Source: Candidatus Didemnitutus mandela (GTDB taxonomy: Bacteria; Verrucomicrobiota; Verrucomicrobiia; Opitutales; Opitutaceae). From it: a DNA stretch of 64,000 nt. This document shows, piece by piece, positions 22,701 to 34,063 of the stretch. The position numbers and the translations under genes were made by a program. The notes beneath the pieces were generated by a model. The model made no database searches. It saw only the letters and a list, made by a program, of their open reading frames with translations, and was not told the origin of the DNA. The stretch spans positions 1 through 64,000 of the forward strand of contig NJAL01000003.1 of the NCBI GenBank assembly GCA_002591725.1. The letters run 5' to 3'. The first letter of the stretch is position 1. The number at the start of each line of letters is the position of its first letter.

Positions 22701-22737
22701 TTGTTGCAGAGCGAAACCTTGAACCTATGTTTTGCCT

Positions 22738-22836
22738 TGGCCAGGTGCCATGCATGAGCATGGCGCGTGAACTCCGCCAGGACCGGAAGGTAGCAACGGC
22801 AACGACGTTCTCTCAGTGCCGTGGACTGCCTGGCCA
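22738..22836 (+). ncRNA. ffs: Signal recognition particle RNA (4.5S RNA)
   Basis: A small bacterial SRP RNA that binds Ffh and targets membrane proteins to the translocon. The 5' end TGGCCAGG (22738-22745) pairs with CCTGGCCA (22829-22836), closing a rod of about 99 bases. Internally the universally conserved domain IV core is visible: CAGGACCGGAAGGTAGCAAC at 22778-22797, with the GGAA tetraloop and the asymmetric internal loop required for Ffh binding. A C and T-rich stretch follows directly and may help termination. It lies immediately upstream of dnaX on the same strand, an arrangement common in bacteria. Confidence 0.9.
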
Positions 22837-22925
22837 CTTTTCTTTTTCGATCCGGTCTTGCGCGAACGAGGCATTTTTTAAACGAGTGCTTGCGCAGCTG
22901 GTCCCTTGTCTATTCAATTGGTATT

Positions 22926-24068
22926 TTGATTTCCGGTTCCTACCAAGTTATCGCTCGTAAATGGCGCCCCCAGTCGTTTGGCGACATTGTCGGGCAGGAT
23001 CATGTCGTGCGGACGCTAAAAAACGCTATCGCGCGCAACCGTATCGCTCACGCTTACCTTTTTGTTGGTTCGCGTGGCACGGGCAAGACGAGCACCGCCC
23101 GAATTTTTGCCAAGGCTCTTAACGTGACGAACGGCCCGAAAGCCGATTTCGATCCGGAAGATCCCATAGCAAAGTCCATTGCCGAAGGTTCGTGTCTCGA
23201 TGTAGTCGAGATCGATGGTGCCTCTAACAACGGCGTAGAGCAGATTCGCGAGTTGCGCGAGACCGTTCGATACGCTCCGGCGTATGGCAAATACAAAGTC
23301 TACATAATCGACGAGGTGCACATGCTGTCACCGGCGGCCTTCAATGCGCTGCTCAAAACACTCGAAGAGCCGCCGGCACATGTTAAATTTATCTTTGCGA
23401 CAACGAATATTCAGAAGGTGCTACCTACGATCATTTCACGCTGTCAGCGCTTCGACTTGAAGCCGATTCCGACGGATTTGATCGTGCATCGGTTGAAAAA
23501 GATCGCAGCGGCTGAAAAAATCAAGGCGACCGACGTTGCGCTCGCTAGCATCGCCCGCATGACGGATGGCGGTATGCGCGATGCCCAATCTATCTTCGAT
23601 CAGATGATTTCGTTTTGCGGAAACGAAATCGGCGAAGCCGACGTGCTGAACGTCTACGGGCTTGTTTCCGCGGAAACTATTGCGGCATTTTCGCGAGCAC
23701 TCGCGGCTGGCGACCACAAGAAGATAATCGGCCTTGTCGACGAATGTGACGAGAACGGCCGCGATCTCTATCGGTTGTTGGTGGACGTGCAGTCGCATCT
23801 GCACACCGCGCTACTCGACTCCATCGCCAAGGGCGGTTCTACCACTGCGCTCGATACGCCCATGACGACCGAGCAACTGACACGCTTGCTCTGTGGTCTG
23901 CGGGAAGGAGAGAACAATGTGAAACACGGCCTCTCCGAGAAGATAAACTTTGAAGTAGCGTTGCTGAAAGCTGTAGAGGCTAGTCGGGCGCGGGCGATCG
24001 ATTCTCTTATCAAAGAAATCGCGACGCTTGCTGAAAGCCTGCCGGATGACAGCTTAAAAAAAAAATGA
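22926..24068 (+). CDS. dnaX: DNA polymerase III subunit gamma/tau, short form
   Basis: The clamp-loader ATPase that loads the sliding clamp. The product in this frame is 380 residues: the family opening [20 protein letters not shown], Walker [11 protein letters not shown], Walker B with [10 protein letters not shown], the sensor-1 region FIFATTN, and the SRC arginine-finger motif ISRCQRFDL, followed by domain III. The zinc-binding cysteines of E. coli DnaX between Walker A and B appear reduced here. No ATG or GTG lies near the conserved start, so I use the TTG at 22926; the frame is open back into the SRP RNA. The gene ends abruptly at TGA directly after a run of ten A residues (24056-24065), where a C-terminal extension continues in the -1 frame. 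Confidence 0.9.
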   Translation: MISGSYQVIARKWRPQSFGDIVGQDHVVRTLKNAIARNRIAHAYLFVGSRGTGKTSTARIFAKALNVTNGPKADFDPEDPIAKSIAEGSCLDVVEIDGASNNGVEQIRELRETVRYAPAYGKYKVYIIDEVHMLSPAAFNALLKTLEEPPAHVKFIFATTNIQKVLPTIISRCQRFDLKPIPTDLIVHRLKKIAAAEKIKATDVALASIARMTDGGMRDAQSIFDQMISFCGNEIGEADVLNVYGLVSAETIAAFSRALAAGDHKKIIGLVDECDENGRDLYRLLVDVQSHLHTALLDSIAKGGSTTALDTPMTTEQLTRLLCGLREGENNVKHGLSEKINFEVALLKAVEASRARAIDSLIKEIATLAESLPDDSLKKK

Positions 24069-24337
24069 GCGGTTGCAATAAAAACGGTATCGCGCCGGCT
24101 GCGAAAAGTTTTAGTACAGGTACTGCGGAAGAAGACACGTTGCCCAGTCAGTTCGGAGCCGAGAAGTCAATTGATGTGGCACCGGAAGAGGAGGCACTGC
24201 TGTCGCTACCGTCACTCGAAGACTTGGTAAAACGAGTTCCGGCTGAGACGCGGCAACTGATCGATGAATTGTTTCGGGCTCGTTTCGTGGGCGTTCGGCG
24301 GGTGCCGAAGTCCTCCCTCCCTACCTCAAAACAGTAA
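24065..24337 (+). CDS. C-terminal DnaX extension in the -1 frame
   Basis: A 90-residue open frame that begins at an ATG overlapping the dnaX stop (AATGA) right after the A10 run. It is acidic at first ([18 protein letters not shown]), then ends with a helical segment [20 protein letters not shown] and a basic tail. The end looks like the far C-terminus of DnaX, so the frame is most simply read as the longer (tau-like) form reached by slippage on the A tract. That would give a 470-residue protein. Re-initiation at the overlapping ATG is an alternative. It may also just be the product of a recent one-base change in the homopolymer. Confidence 0.6.
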   Translation: MSGCNKNGIAPAAKSFSTGTAEEDTLPSQFGAEKSIDVAPEEEALLSLPSLEDLVKRVPAETRQLIDELFRARFVGVRRVPKSSLPTSKQ

Positions 24338-24455
24338 ACTTTTGTGCAAAAGAATATCCGCTTTGAGGCTCTTTGTACGAAAAAAACTTTGTTTGGGATG
24401 GGTTTTGGAATCTAGACTAAGGTTTGTCTCTAATAATTCCCTCCCGCAAAGAAAC

Positions 24456-26624
24456 ATGAGCGTTAGACCTTCACACCTTACAGCAATTTTGTCAGCGAAC
24501 TCGCTTTGTACACCTTCCACGCGAGCTTTCAAGGAGCCCCATTTCGCCGCCTACTTTGGCCAGAATGTCTTTCATGACAAAGTTATGCAGCAGCGTCTGC
24601 CGAAGGCCTGCTACAAATCAATCAAGAAGACGATCGAAACCGGAGCACCTCTTGATGTCTCCGTGCTCGATATTGTTGCCACGGCGCTCAAAGATTGGGC
24701 GCTCGAGCGCTGTGCTACACACTATGCGCACGTTTTCCAGCCGCTTACCGGAATCACCGCCGAAAGGCACGATAGCTTTCTCGAGCCCGATGGTTGCGGT
24801 GGCGCGATCGTTGAATTTTCCGGAAAACAGCTTGCACAAGGTGAGCCTGACGCTTCTTCTTTCCCTTCGGGTGGTATTCGTGCGACGTTCGAGGCCCGTG
24901 GTTACACAGTTTGGGATGTCACTAGCCCTTGCTATCTGATCGAAAGCGCCAACGACGTTACGCTTTGTATCCCGACCGCGTTTGTTTCTTGGACGGGCGA
25001 GGTGCTCGATTTGAAGACCCCGGTGTTGCGTTCGATGGCGGCCTTGGATGTCCAGGCCCGTCGGGTTTTGAAGCTTTTGGGTCACTCCAACATTTCGATG
25101 GTGGCCGCGACTGCCGGTCCGGAACAGGAATACTTTCTGATCGATCGCAATTTCTATCTCTCGCGTCCAGACTTGGTCTCTTCCGGCCGCACGCTGTTCG
25201 GTGCCAAACCGCCGAAGGGCCAGGAGTTTGAAGATCAATACTTCGGCGTGATCCACGAGCGCGTGCTCGCGTTTATGCACGAGTCCGAAATGGAACTCTA
25301 CAAGCTTGGCGTCCCGGTTAAGACGCGCCACAACGAAGTGGCTCCATCCCAATACGAAATCGCGCCGTTTTACGAAAACGCCAGTATCGCCGCCGATCAT
25401 CAGCAGTTGATCATGATTACGCTTAAGAGGATTGCGCGCAAGTGTGGCCTCGAGGCACTGATCCACGAAAAGCCGTTCTCCGGCGTCAACGGTTCGGGCA
25501 AGCACCTGAACTGGTCGCTCGGCAACTCAACACAGGGTAACCTGCTCGAGCCAGGGAGCACGCCGCACGAGAACATGCAGTTTCTCGTGTTCTGCGCTGC
25601 TGTTGTTCGCGCTGTCCACAGGCATGGAGCTCTCCTCCGTGCGATGGTAGCTTCCGCTTCTAATGATCACCGTCTCGGTACGAGCGAGGCGCCCCCGGCG
25701 ATCATTTCCATCTTTCTAGGCTCGCAACTTACCGATGTCTTCGAACAGCTCAAGAAGGGCAAGGCGAAGTCGTCCCAAAGTGCGAGCACGCTGCACCTCG
25801 GTGTCGACACGCTGCCTATCCTGATGAAGGACGCCGGCGATCGTAACCGCACTTCTCCCTTTGCCTTCACGGGTAATAAATTCGAATACCGCGCTGTCGC
25901 TTCGAGTCAGTCCATTGCTGCTCCTTTGGCTGCGCTGAATACGATTATGGCCGAGTCGCTTGATTACATTGCGACGAAACTCGAAAAAGCTTCGAAAGAC
26001 AAACTCAACAACGCTGTCGCCTCTGTGCTCACTGAGATCGCCAAGGAAAACAGCGCAGTCATTTTTAACGGGAACGGTTACTCTGATGAGTGGCACAAGG
26101 AAGCGGCCAAGCGCGGCCTACCCAACTTCAAAACTACGGTCGATGCCGTTCCGGCTATCGCTGCGAAAATTACCGTGGCTGCCTACGAGAAGTACAGCGT
26201 GCTCACGAAACGCGAACTCGAGGCCCGTCGCGACATCGCTTTGGAGAAGTATGTCAAAGAGGTTAACGTTGAGGCCAATCTCGTTCTTGAACTTGTGGCG
26301 ACAAAGTTCATTTCTGCTGCAGTCCGTTATCAAACAGAGCTTGCGGCCAACGTTGCTGCGCTCAAGTCCGCCGGAATCGAAGCTAACTTCGCGCTTCTAA
26401 CGAAGGTAACTAATTTGATTAACGAGTTGAATTCTGGCTTGGAAAAACTAGCCGAGATACGCGGCAACTCCCCTTCGGGCCTCGAAGAGGAAGCTTCTCA
26501 CATGTGCCACGAGATCCTGCCCCAACTTCTCGCTATCCGCAAGACCGTGGATGCACTGGAAGCCATTTGCCCAGACGACAGCTGGCCGATGCCGACCTAT
26601 GAAGAGATGCTTTTCATTCGCTAA
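24456..26624 (+). CDS. glnN: Glutamine synthetase type III
   Basis: Assimilates ammonium by ATP-dependent amidation of glutamate. The product is 722 residues, the large size that distinguishes type III (GlnN) from type I (about 470). Diagnostic features include the N-terminal [17 protein letters not shown] segment, [14 protein letters not shown] with the metal-binding glutamates, the glutamate-site region [13 protein letters not shown], the [18 protein letters not shown] arginine-containing segment, and the long type III C-terminal helical tail. The ATG at 24456 ([11 protein letters not shown]) is chosen because the preceding open codons show no similarity. It is downstream of dnaX in the same direction but about 120 bases away and functionally unrelated. 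Confidence 0.97.
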   Translation: MSVRPSHLTAILSANSLCTPSTRAFKEPHFAAYFGQNVFHDKVMQQRLPKACYKSIKKTIETGAPLDVSVLDIVATALKDWALERCATHYAHVFQPLTGITAERHDSFLEPDGCGGAIVEFSGKQLAQGEPDASSFPSGGIRATFEARGYTVWDVTSPCYLIESANDVTLCIPTAFVSWTGEVLDLKTPVLRSMAALDVQARRVLKLLGHSNISMVAATAGPEQEYFLIDRNFYLSRPDLVSSGRTLFGAKPPKGQEFEDQYFGVIHERVLAFMHESEMELYKLGVPVKTRHNEVAPSQYEIAPFYENASIAADHQQLIMITLKRIARKCGLEALIHEKPFSGVNGSGKHLNWSLGNSTQGNLLEPGSTPHENMQFLVFCAAVVRAVHRHGALLRAMVASASNDHRLGTSEAPPAIISIFLGSQLTDVFEQLKKGKAKSSQSASTLHLGVDTLPILMKDAGDRNRTSPFAFTGNKFEYRAVASSQSIAAPLAALNTIMAESLDYIATKLEKASKDKLNNAVASVLTEIAKENSAVIFNGNGYSDEWHKEAAKRGLPNFKTTVDAVPAIAAKITVAAYEKYSVLTKRELEARRDIALEKYVKEVNVEANLVLELVATKFISAAVRYQTELAANVAALKSAGIEANFALLTKVTNLINELNSGLEKLAEIRGNSPSGLEEEASHMCHEILPQLLAIRKTVDALEAICPDDSWPMPTYEEMLFIR

Positions 26625-26639
26625 TTTGGGCAGAATGCT

Positions 26640-28250
26640 CATAAAGAGAAATATACACCGGTCTTTAACCCAGTCGGGCGTTTTTTGGGGGTGATTCTTG
26701 TTCCGGGGGATTTGCTGCCGATGGCTTGTTTATCGCTTGTAGATCTCCGCTCTGTTTCGCCTTCCTGCATTGCCTCAGTGTTTACCGCTGGTGGTGATTG
26801 GCTGGGGCGCAGTGGAAATCGGTGTTAAATTGGATTTGGTGGTGCTTCCCCTGGATGGCTAGCTTCGAGACGGTGATCCTGAGTTCGTGGGGGGGTGTGT
26901 TTTTAACGGATAGCCGTTTCAAAAACGGTTGCGGCCTTGGCTATTTTTTGTCTACACTTTTAATTAGTAATCTATGGACTACATCCGTCTGGCGGTTGTA
27001 GCTGGCGGGGATCGTTATTGTGGTTTGAGACCGCATTGCTTTTCCTCCTGCCCTTTTCAGCATGTGGCAACGAGGCGTTTTCCTTGGCTAGTATTTTGGT
27101 TTTTTGTGGCCGTTGCCATGGGAGATGTTGGCATGGCCATTTACCACTGACTCTTTGGCCCTGGCTGGCTGACGCTTATCCTACAGAAAGCAAAGTGGTT
27201 TTTCGGTCACTCTCCAGGAATGTTTGTAATTTGAACAGCTTTTTGGATCTGCTAGAGCTATTAATCTCGCTTGGATTGGTGACGGTTTCCCCCTTGCCAT
27301 ATCCAGTCGATGGCGAGTACTCGCGGCAGCTGGAACCTTATTGATTGGCTCGTCTTTTGTAGGGGATTTGGCCGGAGGGGAAGCTCGACATGGCTGTGAC
27401 GGTGGCTGGTGCCGTTTTACTTTTTTCAGTTTGTGCGTTAGTATTGGTAGCACTTTATAATTTTAGTGAACTGGCGAGAAGCTGCATGCAGATTTTTTCA
27501 CAGCTGAATCGAGCGGTTGCATCCGCTTGTCTGGAAGGTTGTGTGGAAACTTTGGCGCACGTTCCCATTTTTCGATATTGGAGGGGGCAGCATCCTACAA
27601 CTTTCTGTTGATTATTTCTGTCCACCCTGGATTTCTAAATTAAATGAGCCAGAGAGGGCATTATGATAACTGCCTGAATACGTTGAGTGACTACGGAGCG
27701 ATCGGCTTTCTTACGGCGTTTATCCGTGGAGTAGGGGGGGCGGAATAGCAGGGCGGAGCGGAAGCTGCTCCGGGGCCTGTCGCTGGGGATGGCTGCGTTT
27801 GCGATTCACTTGTTGGTGGGCTCTCATACCAAGCTCCCGGAGTTGGCCTTTGCCGCTGCGACTAGGTCGGAGCTGTTTCTTTAAAAAGATATTGGTTCGG
27901 CGACATGATGCCAACCGATTATTCGACTTGGGCTTGGTCTGCTTGACGCGAGGGCAGCCGCCACGGCGGCGTTGGCCGATCCGTTTTATCGCGTAAAAGC
28001 TTTGCGCTATCGCTGGCGATAGGAATTGGGCAAGACGGCATCAGTGGCGGTCCAGTTGCACGCGTTGGTGCCGATGGCGCTCATCAGCCTTGAACGAGCG
28101 GTCCTCATTTTCCCTAGCGATGGCGAAACGTGGTCCAGTTTTGCTTACGCTACGGAATACGATGTAAACCTAAACCGCGGCCAACCACCGCCGCCATCAG
28201 ATATCGGGCGGAAGAGGTGGCAAGGCTGGTAATCTCACTTTTCCCAAAAT
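26640..28250 (+). pseudogene. Dead polytopic membrane protein, probably O-antigen ligase/polymerase-like
   Basis: A series of plus-strand hydrophobic pieces changes frame repeatedly. Near 27550-27700 a set of frames reads through FDIGGGSILQLSVDYF and then a segment corresponding to LNEPE, a pattern reminiscent of the periplasmic loop of WaaL/O-antigen polymerase-like proteins, where a dead-end loop is followed by a 'sDYGa-iGfl' motif. The continuation YGAIGFLTA appears near 27690-27720 after correcting frame. Identification is from pattern memory and is tentative; the decay itself is certain. Confidence 0.4.
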
Positions 28251-29240
28251 GGCGGAGTTTTGGGCGCGCGCGGTGAGGTTTACTTTGACATATCCGGACT
28301 TTCATTATTTCTACGGTTGCCGTTTTAGGCTTCTGTTCCGAAATGGCGTGTCGTTGTCAAGCTCAGTTTGGCTGCTTGTTTAGCTATTGGCTTCCAAGAA
28401 ACGGAAGCTATTAACTAGTTTGCGTACGCGATTGGGATAATCAGCTTGCTCCGGTGCAGCCCATTATATAACCTATAACTATATTTGCATTTTGGTCTGT
28501 TTTTGTGGTAGCTTTTGGCGTGATCGTTTGGTCAAGCTAGCTACAGTGATCGAAAAACGAGCCAGATGCATGGAAACGATGGATTGAATCGAGACCGATT
28601 CCGTAACGGTTGGAATCGGCCTCGTATTTTCCTTTCCCAACGAAGCTTTGGTGCGGGGGGGGGGCCGTGACACCAAGTTTCCGATTGCGGAATACAAAGT
28701 CGATCTGGTGGAGTAGGGATATCTACTTTGGTGAGCTTTAGGCGGAGCCCAGCGTTTTGCACATCCGCTTGCGGATCTCGCAGAGCCGAAATCATTCGGG
28801 ACTTTGAAATCTATCTTAACAAAGGTCGCAGATCGACCTACGTGTCGAAGCTCTGGAGGTGTGGCCGGCATCCGTGACACGGAATTTCGAGTCGTCTTCC
28901 GCCCGACCTGATGTGGGAGGACGTATGTGTCCGAATTCAACACGCTTGAGGGCGAAGTTGGTTTCAGCTAGGTGGGACGGAACCGCCGAGGTCGGCGTTC
29001 CCGCCAACTAAAAGATCGAAGCGGCGATTGAATTCAACTTGGCGACTAACTAGATCAAATCGACTCACATGGACTTGCTAGATCCTCTTTTTGAAGAAGC
29101 GAAACAATAAATCATCGGCGCTATTTTCAACGCGATCCAGCTTGTAGTGGCTTAAACCGTGGCGACTGTCAGCGGATTAAAAGACGGTGGCCAAGGAGAT
29201 ATCGCGGACGGGGAAGGTCGACTTTCCATCGGCCGGCTCT
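28251..29240 (+). pseudogene. Remnant, possibly FecR-domain protein
   Basis: Broken plus-strand coding sequence is seen with a reading near 28860-28900 that resembles the FecR core (a DTEFRVVFRP patch, compare RGTEFRV). It is followed near 28930-29010 by EFNTLEGEVGFS and a GTAEVGVPAN patch in other frames. FecR-domain proteins are often encoded next to CHASE2 adenylate cyclases, which is what follows here. Stops and frame changes are frequent, and a G10 run interrupts the region near 28665. The assignment is tentative. Confidence 0.35.
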
Positions 29241-29279
29241 CCGGGCGTTGTCAAAGATCTGTCAGTCCTGCCAGCTAAC

Positions 29280-31500
29280 GAGGAACGCTGAATTTTTTAT
29301 TGTTTGTGGCTGTTGGATTTTTTCTTCTTCCATTAAAGCTCAGCTGTGCTATAATCTTTTGCACGTTGGAAAGTATGGGGAAGGTCTGGCCGCCGTTCGT
29401 GGCTTTCCCCCTTATTTTACATTTCATGGGCGTTTCCCCGGTATCCGCTCTAGAACAGGAAAACTTTGTTTTGCGACTGATGTTTCAAGTTCCGGGGCGA
29501 CGAACGGAAGCCGCCAGTCGAAATCGACTATTTGGATGCTGCCATTCGCACCCTGCAGTCGATCGGAGAACAACCGTGAAATCATGCCGATTTTTCCGAA
29601 GCGGCTCGGCTTCTGGTAGAACAGGGCCAGGCGAAATTCGTGGGGGGACTGACCCTTTTTTTACGCGGCAGGACATTCGGCGCTTGTCGATAAAACGCAG
29701 ATTCGTGAAGATAATTTCGCCCTAGTTTTTGTGCGGCACGAGACCTATCCGCAGATTGTTCTTTCTGCCCAATATACGAATGGTGATGCAGGGCGTGCGG
29801 CAGTTTTCGCTGTTGCGATCCGTACTCGGTGTGCTGGCGAACAATGACGTTTCCGGAACTTCCTGAATATACGATCGTGAATCCAGCTTCCTCGGCGACA
29901 ACTGGAATGGCCGATTCCGATTACGGTTTTGGTGGCGATGCTACGTTGCGTTTGGCACTACTTTTAGCCCAGACATTCGGAATGTCGGCGGACTCCACCC
30001 GCTACAGCAGCTGTGATTCGATCGAAGTGATGGATGCACAGAGCGAAGTGCTGCTGTGAATTCCATTGACCTCGGGACAACTGGTCGAAGTGAATTAGTT
30101 TTCTTGCTGGTGTAGCTTCGATTGGAATCCTGGATACGAGTCTAGTTGACGTACTAATTACGAAAAATGATCATGTTGGAAAAAGAAAGCGAACATCGCG
30201 GAATATTTTCAACGTTTTGCTATTATTGGTGATGTTAATCGGTCCGACCGATCAGCTGTTGCAGGACATGGCGTCGATTTTGTTCGATGCGACGCTAGTG
30301 TCCAAAGTCAGTGCGCACGGAAATTTGGTGAATACAATTGTGAGCGGGGGACTTCCCCGTCGGTCTACCCTGTGCGGTACTTTTTTTGGTAAGTCTGGGG
30401 CCTGACTCTGGCGGTCACTGTTTTGACCGTTCTTGGTGAGACGTGGAGCGTTCTCACTAAATCGGAGACGTTGCTTGCTTGCCCCCTGGCTACAGGGTCG
30501 GCGTATTTTTCGTGTTTTTGCGCTCGAATTGAGTGCTGCCAGTTAGGGCGCTCGTTGAGCGCAGCGTTTGCCATCGGATTTATCGCGATTCTTTTTCAAC
30601 TGCTGGTGGGGGAAGCGCCAAAAATGGAGTAGACCAAATCCATACTTAAAACTTATGTATTGTCTTAGACCTTGGAGTGTTTGGTGGCGGCCTACTAGGA
30701 TCTGAAAATGGGCGGCCATTGAGGAATAAGCTACTGCTTATTTTTCAGACATTCAGTCGTTCTCGGTTTTCTCCTAACAACTTATGCCGTTAAAGTTTGT
30801 TGAGTTGATAAATTAATATCTAACTGCGTGTATCGGCCTTTTTCAGAAATAAGGCTGTACCTTGGCCAAATACATTGGTTTTTTGGCAGTGCTTCTCGAT
30901 CATACCCATCGCGAGGTGGTCAGCAGCTTAGCTGACTCTACAAAAGCGGCGAGCCTCTGGGATCAAATGACGGTAGGACAGAAGGCCCTGTCCGGAGGGT
31001 TGTATACCAGTTGCAGATTCGCGTGAAATTTAACACGGGTGCGATCGTCATTAGCAACATAGAAAGTCATACGCGATTTAATTATACGATGATAGGCAAT
31101 AATGTGAACCTGGCCGCGCGGATGGAATCTGCGGCCAAAGCTTATGGCGTTCATACCATGGTGACGGACATTACCAAGCAGGCCTGAAAAAAATGCGGGG
31201 ACCGGTCGGTGTTTCGTTACCTCGACAAAACCGTGGTGCAAGTCTGTTCGTGATCCACGAAGTCATCGGCTTGAAAGAAAATTTTACCGTGCGAACGGTC
31301 GAACACCTCCCGGTCTACGCCGAGAAAATTGAACGTTATTCTGAGTAATCGATTGGAAGAGACGGAGACGCGTTTTGCGCGTAGCTGGAGCCCCGCCAGC
31401 CTGGTATAACCTAAGATGTAAAGAGGAATTCTTCCTTGACCATGATCGCGCACTGCGAAGGTTGCTGGGAGAACTTGTCAGCCGCCCGAGTGAAACGGTG
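29280..31500 (+). pseudogene. Dead CHASE2-domain adenylate/guanylate cyclase
   Basis: A former membrane receptor cyclase. The periplasmic CHASE2 part is visible in pieces: LPEYTIVNPASSATTGMADS then DYGFGGDATLRL near 29855-29960, and an IGPTDQLLQDMAS patch near 30238-30275 that matches the end of CHASE2 before the membrane helices. The catalytic domain is clear near 31010-31190: reading VKFNTGAIVISNIESHTRFN then YTMIGNNVNLAARMESAAKA, the hallmark nucleotidyl cyclase sequence, followed by GVHTMVTD. The segment between them is degraded and the N- and C-terminal ends are out of frame. Confidence 0.75.
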
Positions 31501-32735
31501 TTTGTCTAATTAAAAAATGGGGCTGGCAGCCCCGCCTATTGGACTGGACGATCCCGTGTTGAGGATGCGATCCAGATTTTCCAGCGCCGCTTGTGGTCCC
31601 GTGTAGATAGAGCTATTGTAAGAGTCGACAAGCACTTTGTCGGATCCATCGGTCAATTGTGAGCTATGGAATGCCGTCCTTCACATTAGGTAAAAAGGGC
31701 ATTTGTGTGCTCAGTTCGGAGAGAGGAATCGCGCCCCAAAGTCGCATGTCGCCCCAAGTATGTCCGCATTTTTTTGTTTCTCATAAGCACGCTTATTAAG
31801 TGATGTTTTTCGGGCCGACTTCGTTGGTATATTTTACGAGGGTTAGAGAAAATTTGGGATAAAGACTATACCAGATTGTTCCATACTGGGAGCAAACTTT
31901 TGTGTTCCCTGAAGGGTATGTCCGGGCCATCTTTTTTCGGCATCGACCAGGTGGCCTTGAATCGCGGCGACGATTCGGATGGACGTTTTTCTACAGGAGC
32001 GAGTGAAAATTTGCGGGCCGGGGCAGTGATGTCGGTTTCCTTCAGATCCGATGTGAGCTGCTTACTGTCGTATTATGTTTCCTGGGGGGCCATGTTTGCT
32101 CTAAGCTAAGTTAGGTCTGCATCTCGTATTCTTTCTTCTCCCGCGGTTAGGGTCGTTCTGTTGTTGAACATGAAGCCGAGGGAACACGTGGCGTGCAGAT
32201 GGGCAGAACGATTGGCCTTTTAGTAAAGGCGCGCGGTTGGTTTTGCAGTAGGCGAGAGTAAGACTTCTACAGACTTTGTTGTCCTTGGCAGCGAGGTAAG
32301 TTCACGCGACCGGAAGATTAAGACGAAGCTATTGCCGGCGTTGGCTGCGATTTGGGCGCCACTAAAATCGAAAAGGCTCACCATCTGGCCTTTCTTTACG
32401 GTGACGTTGCCATCAAATGCGATATTGCTAGTAATGGTAAAGTTTTTTCTGGACAGTAATTTAGTGTGTTTTTTGAAGGTCTTTGAGGATGGGACATGCG
32501 GATGCCGGATACAGCTCGGATGCTGGCCAAAGAGAGTTGTGAAAAACCAGCGTGAAAAAACGGTGTTGAGGTTTTCTCATAAAATAACCCAGGGCAGGCA
32601 GCTGCAGATTGTCGAGAGCTGAAGAAGTCCGTTCGGTTGGAGTAAAATTTCGGCTCAAATTCGATTTTGTGCCGCGCTAGAAAGGATTATTGGCACAAAA
32701 AAGCGGAGGTTGAAAGCGCCGGCTGAGAGCGAGTG
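31501..32735. other. Eroded region downstream of the cyclase remnant
   Basis: No intact gene. A short plus-strand frame at 31876-32109 and mixed minus-strand fragments near 32330-32460 (for example VKKGQMVSLFDFSG) look like old coding sequence without recognisable family. The stretch separates the dead cyclase from sodA. Confidence 0.4.
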
Positions 32736-32741
32736 AAAACG

Positions 32742-33368
32742 TTATTTTGTGGCGGCGAAAACCTTGTCTGCAGCATCCCAGTCAACGACGTTCCAGAACG
32801 CTGCAATGTAGTCAGGACGCTTGTTTTGATAGTGAAGATAATAGGCGTGCTCCCACACATCCAACCCGATTATTGGCTTTCCGGAAATTCCGGTGGTGGC
32901 TTTGCCCATCAGCGGGCTGTCTTGATTTGCGGTGGAGCCTACCGCGAGCTTGCTGCCATCGGAATAGAGCCACGCCCAACCGGAGCCAAATCTGGCGCTG
33001 GCAGCTTTCGTAAATTCTTCTTTCAGCTTATCGAATGACCCAAAGGTTGTCGTGATGGCTTCCGCTAGCGCGCCTTTGGGAGCGCCGCCCTTGCCCGGGC
33101 TGAGGATTTTCCAGAAGAAGGAGTGATTGGCGTGACCGCCTCCGTTGTTACGGACTGTGGTGCGGATTACATCCGGAACCTTGTCGAGACCGGCTATTAG
33201 GTCCTCGATGCTCTTGGCGGCGAGCTCAGGCTGGTCCTTAAGGGCATTGTTGACGTTGGTAATGTAAGATTGGTGATGCTTCGTGTGGTGAACCTCCATT
33301 GTCCGCGCATCGGTATACGGCTCGAGTGCGTTATAGACGTAGGGAAGTGTCGGAAGTTCGTATGCCAT
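32742..33368 (-). CDS. sodA: Superoxide dismutase (Fe/Mn family)
   Basis: Dismutates superoxide in the cytoplasm. The product is 208 residues, normal for a Fe/Mn dismutase, with no signal peptide. All four metal ligands are present: His27 (in [10 protein letters not shown]), His82 (in GHANHSFFW), Asp170 and His174 (in [10 protein letters not shown]). The second-sphere region with [10 protein letters not shown] is typical for Mn-containing forms, as is [10 protein letters not shown]-type spacing, so manganese is more likely, but metal choice cannot be fixed from sequence. An ATG start with no upstream extension. It is flanked by eroded DNA downstream and tadA upstream, about 60 bases away on the same strand. 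Confidence 0.97.
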   Translation of the reverse strand: MAYELPTLPYVYNALEPYTDARTMEVHHTKHHQSYITNVNNALKDQPELAAKSIEDLIAGLDKVPDVIRTTVRNNGGGHANHSFFWKILSPGKGGAPKGALAEAITTTFGSFDKLKEEFTKAASARFGSGWAWLYSDGSKLAVGSTANQDSPLMGKATTGISGKPIIGLDVWEHAYYLHYQNKRPDYIAAFWNVVDWDAADKVFAATK

Positions 33369-33428
33369 AATGTTTTTTAGGTTGAGATTAACACATTAGA
33401 TATCGGTGCGCCAAAAGCTTTATTTTTA

Positions 33429-33878
33429 TCAACTTCTCCCCTTGGCTTTGCAACGTTTTAGTTGAAAATAAGCGCGAAGCAAAGCGAGACAGGGTGCATT
33501 GAGGATTCCTGATGTGATTTCAAGATGGTGGTTTACTTGCGGCAAGGTGTTCAGATCAGTGGCACCGCCCAGGCATCCCATCTTAGGATCCGAGATGGCG
33601 TAAACGATCCTCTTAAGACGCGCCATCAGTGTGGCTCCGGAGCACATGGGGCAGGGCTCTTTGATGACATAGAGGGTCGCTCCGTTTAGCCGCCAATCAC
33701 CAATCGACTTGGCCGCCTGGCCGAGCGCGAGGATCTCTGCGTGCGCAGTGGGGTCGCGGGTGCTCTCCCGATGGTTGTGGGTGGCGGCGATTACCTCGCT
33801 ACCCAGTGCGATGACCGCGCCAATGGGGACTTCGCCGTTGTGCCAAGCGTCGATTGCTTGGTTATAGGCAAGACTCAT
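33429..33878 (-). CDS. tadA: tRNA adenosine(34) deaminase
   Basis: Deaminates A34 to inosine in tRNA-Arg(ACG); essential in most bacteria. The zinc site is complete: HAEILAL with the proton-shuttle glutamate, and PCPMCSGA with the two cysteine ligands. With the ATG at 33878 the protein is 149 residues, the family norm. The frame remains open to a TTG at 34034, adding 52 residues that end in [12 protein letters not shown]; part of this extension may be real in relatives, so the start is not certain. Divergent from infA, 185 bases apart. Confidence 0.93.
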   Translation of the reverse strand: MSLAYNQAIDAWHNGEVPIGAVIALGSEVIAATHNHRESTRDPTAHAEILALGQAAKSIGDWRLNGATLYVIKEPCPMCSGATLMARLKRIVYAISDPKMGCLGGATDLNTLPQVNHHLEITSGILNAPCLALLRAYFQLKRCKAKGRS

Positions 33879-34063
33879 GAAAAAGGTGTCGTCGCGTTGG
33901 AACTGCGAGGGGAAGCATTTTTCGAATGGGCAGTCGGGCTTGGGCTGGGAGGAAAGTCCATGCGGCAAAGAACAATAGCGCGAATGAAGACCTTGACTTA
34001 GTTCATCTTCTTGAATTTTATAATATTTCTTCAACGTTTACAAAAACTTATGATTTCCCTTTC

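Noticed and set aside
24618-25505. 295-codon open frame on the minus strand
   Set aside because: Antisense shadow of glutamine synthetase III, rich in Arg, without recognisable domain.
28655-28680. G10 run that could be a contingency tract
   Set aside because: It lies in a decayed region with no intact gene whose frame it could switch.
33950-34000. GAGGAAAGTCC-like string suggesting RNase P RNA
   Set aside because: Only one of the conserved motifs is present and infA begins about 110 bases later, leaving no room for the rest of the RNA; the string lies in the upstream extension of tadA.
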